DNA of 64,000 bases. Source: Bicyclus anynana. Taxonomy: Eukaryota; Arthropoda; Insecta; Lepidoptera; Nymphalidae. The notes below the pieces were generated by a model that was not told the DNA's origin, ran no database searches, and saw only the letters and a list, made by a program, of their open reading frames with translations. Location: assembly GCF_947172395.1 (NCBI RefSeq), contig NC_069105.1:4278001-4342000 (forward strand), in the 5' to 3' direction. Shown here in pieces: positions 63,001-64,000 of the stretch. Position numbers and translations under genes: made by a program. Numbering within the stretch: the first letter of the stretch is position 1; the number at the start of each line of letters is the position of its first letter.

Positions 63001-64000
63001 ATATCTTGTTAGATATATTCTCTGTCTTAAGGGCCTAAATCTGTGACTGTATTATTATAAGAAAAACACATTGTCAAGGATTCCTAATAAAATGAAATGA
63101 ATAAAATATGTAGACAATAATATAATACCTGTATGTCTGTCTCTAATGAGAACAGCACATCAGACAGCAGCCGCTGGTGTATGTACGACCAGCGGAACTC
63201 CGGTATGCGGAACGGAGGGCGCGTCGGTCCCGGCGAGAACATCGGCCGACTGCATTTAGACGGACGCTTCGTTTCTGTAAAGTTAGATAGTCAACAAAGT
63301 AAAGACTCGTATGATGAGTGCAAATTAACATTAAAGTTCGATCATATTGAAATCGAAGCCTACCAAAACCTTATGTGTCTAACTTTACACTACACACAAC
63401 TATAAATTTAAATCGTAATACACACATGTGTAATTAATTTTAACACGACGAAACAGCGATCCTAGAGACGCAGTTTGTATGAACTCGTTAGATCGTGATC
63501 ATACATTTTTGATAGAGGAGCAACTTCTAGCGAGGCAGGTCCTATAGTAATTGGTCTGAGTTAAGAACATAGGGTCAAAAGTTTGGTAAAGAGATTAGTC
63601 AAAAGGTTATAGCTTCCACTATCAAGTCAAACAGCCAAATTAGAGGAGGAAAACTTACCGAAATGATTAGAATCCACTTGCGTGCTTGTGGAGGCACTGC
63701 GAGGTCGCTTTGGCGACTTCGACGTGTTCGTTCCTTGTGAGGACACACCTTCTCTGCTGCTGTCCTGTTTCATCTCACTACCGCCCGGTAAACTTACTCT
63801 TCTTTTGTCTCTATCACTCTCACCAACCCTTTCCTCGTCGCGTTCTTGTTGCTTTTTATTTCCTAAGGAAATATTTTCACTAATCGTCGATATCGGAGGG
63901 ATTTCTGGCGTTTTAGGCTCCTCCGGTGTATTCGTTTCTATTCTTTGGCTTTCATTTTTGGCATTTTCGTCATTTAAAACTTCTATAGCTGCAAATTCGT
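44887..64000 (-). CDS. rg: rugose / neurobeachin, middle part (18 exons, partial at both ends)
   Basis: Large cytoplasmic BEACH-family scaffold. In flies and mammals it anchors protein kinase A and acts in membrane traffic and synapse function. The exons in transcript order are 64000-63659, 63274-63129, 62863-62699, 62479-62300, 61083-60988, 60592-60485, 57479-57329, 53713-53625, 52939-52772, 50125-50015, 49517-49424, 48914-48814, 48199-48001, 47799-47564, 46645-46503, 46391-46229, 45760-45628 and 45023-44887. All donors are GT and all acceptors AG, and phases agree at every junction, giving about 920 codons without a stop. Blocks such as [57 protein letters not shown] and ELYFEVDEDD match neurobeachin/LRBA nearly residue for residue. 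Insects usually carry one NBEA/LRBA-type gene, hence rg. The N-terminus and the BEACH and WD40 parts are outside the window. Confidence 0.97.
45062..45225 (+). repeat. Dispersed repeat E, copy 1
   Basis: In the intron between exons E18 and E17. GAGGAAACACCTCGAGCAGG, then CTTGTGACCTTGGATGTAGG, ending AATGATGATT. It matches the reverse complement of 46960-47075. Confidence 0.7.
45628..45760 (-). CDS. rg: rugose exon E17 (acidic linker before PH-BEACH, GC-rich)
   Basis: Residues 831-874, entering in phase 0 and leaving in phase 1. Acceptor GTCGGGCAG, donor ACTG|GTGAGT. It starts ATEELHARIAQAAGG and ends in a dense acidic run, AELLDDAELLLDERDAEQD. An acidic stretch in this place just before PH-BEACH is typical of the family. 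The last G completes the glycine of the following GPVNIST. Confidence 0.93.
46229..46391 (-). CDS. rg: rugose exon E16 (FWKLDSWEDDARRRRR block, GC-rich)
   Basis: Residues 776-830, entering in phase 2 and leaving in phase 0. Acceptor CTCTGCAG, donor CTGCAG|GTAGTA. It carries GGFWKLDSWEDDARRRRRLV, the conserved 'LD.WEDD.RRRRR' signature that precedes PH-BEACH. What follows (DARGRRHAARSHHAPAPPPT) departs from the vertebrate sequence. Very GC-rich, so long false open frames exist on the opposite strand. Confidence 0.94.
46503..46645 (-). CDS. rg: rugose exon E15 (charged helical segment, GC-rich)
   Basis: Residues 729-775, entering in phase 0 and leaving in phase 2. Acceptor TTTTTCCAG, donor GCCGG|GTGAGT. 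It encodes ERGEEERTCERLIAAARRRD and then a Leu/Ala/Gln helix (LLDKLQHAAAARA), matching the family's charged coiled segment. GC content is far higher than in exons E1-E14, and alanine and arginine are over-used. Confidence 0.92.
46960..47075 (-). repeat. Dispersed repeat E, copy 2
   Basis: On the minus strand, GAGGAAACATCTCGAGCAGG and CTTGTGATCTTGGGTGTAAA parallel copy 1, then AAAGGATC. It lies in the intron between E15 and E14. Class not recognised. Confidence 0.7.
47564..47799 (-). CDS. rg: rugose exon E14 ([16 protein letters not shown], core of DUF1088-like region)
   Basis: Residues 650-728, entering in phase 1 and leaving in phase 0. Acceptor CGTTCCAG, donor TTTGAG|GTAATA. It encodes [39 protein letters not shown] and [20 protein letters not shown], close to identical to vertebrate neurobeachin. 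This is the longest complete exon here and the clearest single piece of evidence for the gene. Confidence 0.98.
48001..48199 (-). CDS. rg: rugose exon E13 (LLREIMLDFAPFLSKTL, start of DUF1088-like region)
   Basis: Residues 584-649, entering in phase 0 and leaving in phase 1. Acceptor TTCAAAG, donor GATGGAGG|GTAACT. After a linker (LAGLTMNASMSAEGVSREAS) comes LLREIMLDFAPFLSKTLVGS then HGQELL, the strongly conserved entry into the region before the PH-BEACH domain. The final G joins GT of the next exon to make a glycine codon. Confidence 0.95.
48814..48914 (-). CDS. rg: rugose exon E12 (His/Gln-rich linker)
   Basis: Residues 550-583, entering in phase 1 and leaving in phase 0. The acceptor has a long T-run ending TTTTCAG; the donor is CATCCG|GTGAGT. 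It encodes a His/Gln/Arg-rich stretch (RNTEHHHISQRHQNRSLQ) unlike anything conserved in the family. It may be lineage-specific or alternatively spliced. The fit of both splice phases supports it. Confidence 0.78.
49424..49517 (-). CDS. rg: rugose exon E11 (variable linker)
   Basis: Residues 519-549, entering in phase 0 and leaving in phase 1. Acceptor ATATTCCAG, donor CACGAAG|GTAATA. It encodes VSNDESWTDVNLNEDGERG and a basic tail. Unconserved linker, supported by both splice sites and by frame continuity with E10 and E12. Confidence 0.82.
49600..49760. repeat. Probable dispersed repeat in the E11/E10 intron
   Basis: GGCCGCCAAAGGAGG, AGCGGCCCTGCGCTGCATCC and ACCTTTAAAGTCATCAGTC resemble a repeat common in lepidopteran genomes. 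There is no second copy in this window. Confidence 0.35.
50015..50125 (-). CDS. rg: rugose exon E10 (variable linker)
   Basis: Residues 482-518, phase 0 in and out. Acceptor ATCACCAG, donor CATCCT|GTAAGT. Acidic and Ser/Thr/Asn-rich (SVDSIEDAGSFHLNSTE), likely disordered. No recognised domain; placed by splice sites and frame. Confidence 0.82.
50130..52770 (-). other. Intron E9/E10, no recognised element
   Basis: AT-rich, with only the weak recursive-splice-like motif at 50608. The frame at 50723-51016 (-) has no features. Confidence 0.5.
50600..50625 (-). promoter_or_regulatory. Weaker recursive-splice-like motif in the E9/E10 intron
   Basis: The minus strand reads TTGACTCTTCAG then GTAAGG, with the junction between 50609 and 50608. 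The intron is only 2.6 kb. A cassette exon ending here would hit a stop in the required frame (ACA TAA TTG), so it is either a zero-length site or chance. Confidence 0.3.
52772..52939 (-). CDS. rg: rugose exon E9 (variable acidic linker; doubtful 5' boundary)
   Basis: Residues 426-481, phase 0 in and out, donor CAGAAG|GTCAGT. It is Lys/Glu/Thr-rich, for example EEGVAKIETTTDEVKPNAGD. The proposed acceptor, AATGAAG|GAT, lacks a good polypyrimidine tract next to it; a TTCTTATTTT run lies about 25 bases upstream. The same place reads as an in-frame stop (TAA), one codon, then ATGAAGGAT. The boundary could therefore be either a weak acceptor or the 5' end of an alternative first exon. The ATGAAG string also ends exon E8. 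Confidence 0.7.
53625..53713 (-). CDS. rg: rugose exon E8 (variable linker)
   Basis: Residues 396-425, entering in phase 1 and leaving in phase 0. Acceptor TTCCTCTAG, donor ATGAAG|GTAAGG. It encodes an acidic, unconserved linker including DDVEYAMIVVDENNSTINEL. I do not recognise this sequence. It is included because both splice sites are good, the frame is open and the phases fit E7 and E9. A short hydrophobic helix (YAMIVV) could be a protein-binding motif, which is inference only. Confidence 0.82.
53714..55164 (-). other. Right part of intron E7/E8, AT-rich
   Basis: No recognised repeat or coding signal; opposite-strand frames at 54879 and 54882 are low-complexity products. Confidence 0.5.
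55165..56330. other. Compositionally distinct block in the E8/E7 intron
   Basis: Begins with a GC-rich, CpG-rich part (55235-55480) that is open in two frames (128 codons on +, 80 on -). It then changes to a strongly purine-rich (A/G) stretch to about 56060. No known domain. It looks like an old insertion, for example the interior of a retroelement, but has no recognisable ends. Confidence 0.3.
57329..57479 (-). CDS. rg: rugose exon E7 ([16 protein letters not shown] block)
   Basis: Residues 346-395, entering in phase 0 and leaving in phase 1. Acceptor AATTACAG, donor CACCACG|GTATGT. It contains [20 protein letters not shown] followed by YRDILEP, invariant across the family. The hydrophobic run is part of a helical repeat and should not be read as a membrane anchor. 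The last third (AHTQQECARRVHHSHEHH) is a variable, His-rich start of the central linker. The 3-kb intron upstream of this exon holds the RTE-type LINE. Confidence 0.96.
57592..57618. repeat. (GA)n microsatellite
   Basis: AAAGAGAGAGAGAGAGAGGCAGAGAG lies about 110 bp upstream of exon E7's acceptor; on the minus strand it is a CT-rich run. Confidence 0.8.
57850..60355 (+). pseudogene. Decayed RTE-type LINE (endonuclease and reverse transcriptase remnants)
   Basis: It lies in the intron between rugose exons E7 and E6, antisense to the gene. Endonuclease traces include GFLVKRALIDSVIKLSSVSS and FQVYAPTSTHLD (about 58085-58230), then NSFFKK (about 58360) and KNEIDFI (about 58430). Reverse transcriptase traces are PPEQAGFQSG (about 59205), AFVDYKKALD (about 59297) and an open stretch at 59395-59787 with HLHFADDIVIIASS and GLRMNLDKTKVM. 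The FADD motif marks the catalytic centre. The C-terminal DGRW..TILEWRPRLGK lies near 60120. Several stops and frame breaks make it inactive. It ends in a GAT microsatellite. Confidence 0.88.
60329..60351 (+). repeat. (GAT)n microsatellite at LINE 3' end
   Basis: Seven GAT units close the RTE-type LINE, the usual tail of these elements in moths and butterflies. Confidence 0.85.
60485..60592 (-). CDS. rg: rugose exon E6 (RLLQDMDVNRLRAVIYRDV block)
   Basis: Residues 310-345, phase 0 in and out. Acceptor CTGCAG, donor GATGTT|GTAAGT. A short variable start (SVVASLADASSPVKD) leads into RLLQDMDVNRLRAVIYRDV, matching the neurobeachin/LRBA consensus directly upstream of the QAQFL segment encoded by the next exon. 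Confidence 0.95.
60988..61083 (-). CDS. rg: rugose exon E5 (Cys-rich CTCAVRNCLEC block)
   Basis: Residues 278-309, phase 0 in and out. Acceptor GTCAACAG, donor CCCAAG|GTATGC. It begins VCTCAVRNCLECKERQRC, the family-conserved cysteine-containing helix, and ends in a variable Asn/Ser/Pro linker. A 206-bp hAT-type MITE sits only about 50 bp upstream of its acceptor (61137-61342), inside the region where the branch point is expected to lie close by. Confidence 0.94.
61137..61342. mobile_element. hAT-type MITE with intact ends
   Basis: 206 bp bounded by perfect 14-bp terminal inverted repeats CAGGGTTTCTCAAA / TTTGAGAAACCCTG. It is flanked by a perfect 8-bp target duplication, ATCTATAC (61129-61136 and 61343-61350). 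The TIR resembles the hAT consensus CAGNGGTTCTCAAA and the 8-bp duplication is diagnostic of hAT. It has no coding capacity. It lies about 50 bp upstream of the acceptor of rugose exon E5. Confidence 0.93.
62300..62479 (-). CDS. rg: rugose exon E4 ([15 protein letters not shown] block)
   Basis: Residues 218-277, phase 0 in and out. Acceptor ATTTCAG, donor GATTG|GTGGGT. It begins NELDVIEPTQGMPVEVAV and ends [19 protein letters not shown], one of the most conserved signatures of the family. 60 codons with no stop. The Leu codon in NELD is TTG, so nothing suggests an internal translation start here. Confidence 0.96.
62699..62863 (-). CDS. rg: rugose exon E3 (armadillo-like helical region)
   Basis: Residues 163-217, phase 0 in and out. 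Acceptor TATTACAG, donor CCTAAT|GTAAGT. It encodes VWRSHSTKSVIDFVNSSENA and HLISQLADNLIIACGG, ending in LLPLLASATSPN. These helices are nearly invariant between insects and vertebrates in neurobeachin and LRBA. 55 codons, no stop. Confidence 0.95.
63129..63274 (-). CDS. rg: rugose exon E2 ([10 protein letters not shown] block)
   Basis: Residues 114-162. The acceptor is TTACAG and the donor CAG|GTATTA; it enters in phase 1 and leaves in phase 0. It contains [16 protein letters not shown] followed by LLSDVLFSLETDIQ, a strongly conserved neurobeachin-family segment that starts the second half of the N-terminal armadillo-like region. The start of the exon (TKRPSKCSRPMFSPGPTR) is family-typical proline-rich linker. 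Confidence 0.94.
63659..64000 (-). CDS. rg: rugose exon E1 (5'-partial; polar linker)
   Basis: First visible exon, running off the right edge of the window; it begins with the last two bases of a codon. It encodes about 113 residues (1-113 of the visible protein) of hydrophilic, Glu/Lys/Ser/Thr-rich, probably disordered sequence. A basic-serine stretch, KSPKRPRSASTS, lies near its end. The donor is TTTCG|GTAAGT on the minus strand (GT at 63658-63657), phase 1. There is no recognised domain. It is assigned to the gene because the open frame joins exactly to the next exon, which carries the conserved [10 protein letters not shown] block. Confidence 0.85.

Noticed and set aside
63133..63405. 90-codon + strand frame
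   Set aside because: Antisense of exon E2 and its intron.

Overview
The window looks like genomic DNA from a moth or butterfly (Lepidoptera). It is AT-rich with very long introns. TAGGTACCTA-type words are scattered through it, along with lepidopteran-style tRNA-derived SINEs, RTE-like LINE 3' ends that finish in GAT microsatellites, and Helitron-like fragments. The only protein-coding gene I can support is on the minus strand.

That gene is rugose (rg), the insect orthologue of neurobeachin/LRBA, a very large BEACH-domain scaffold and A-kinase anchor protein. Eighteen consecutive exons lie between 64000 and 44887. They were assembled by hand from splice sites, and every one of the 17 internal junctions keeps the reading frame, giving about 920 codons. 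The part present covers the middle of the protein: a polar linker, the conserved [11 protein letters not shown] block, the [16 protein letters not shown] block, a fast-evolving linker, the DUF1088-like region and the first strand pair of the PH-BEACH domain. The N-terminal exons lie beyond 64000. The rest of PH-BEACH, the BEACH domain and the WD40 repeats lie beyond position 1.

Positions 1-44886 behave as one intron of at least 44.9 kb that splits the PH-BEACH domain. I find no further exon in it. It holds a near-perfect recursive splice (ratchet) site at 26909/26910, a complete and apparently very young non-coding LTR retrotransposon (18874-24259, identical 185-bp LTRs, CATGG target duplication, internal minisatellite), several tRNA-derived SINEs (one with a 5' inversion), LINE 3' fragments, Helitron-like debris, foldback/MITE-like elements and a set of perfect short-loop inverted repeats. 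Some non-repetitive GC-richer islands may be regulatory.

The introns between 44.9 and 64 kb are shorter. They contain a decayed RTE-type LINE (57.85-60.35 kb, antisense to the gene), a 206-bp hAT-type MITE with a perfect 8-bp target duplication next to an exon (61137-61342), two copies of another dispersed repeat, and a compositionally odd insertion at 55.2-56.3 kb.
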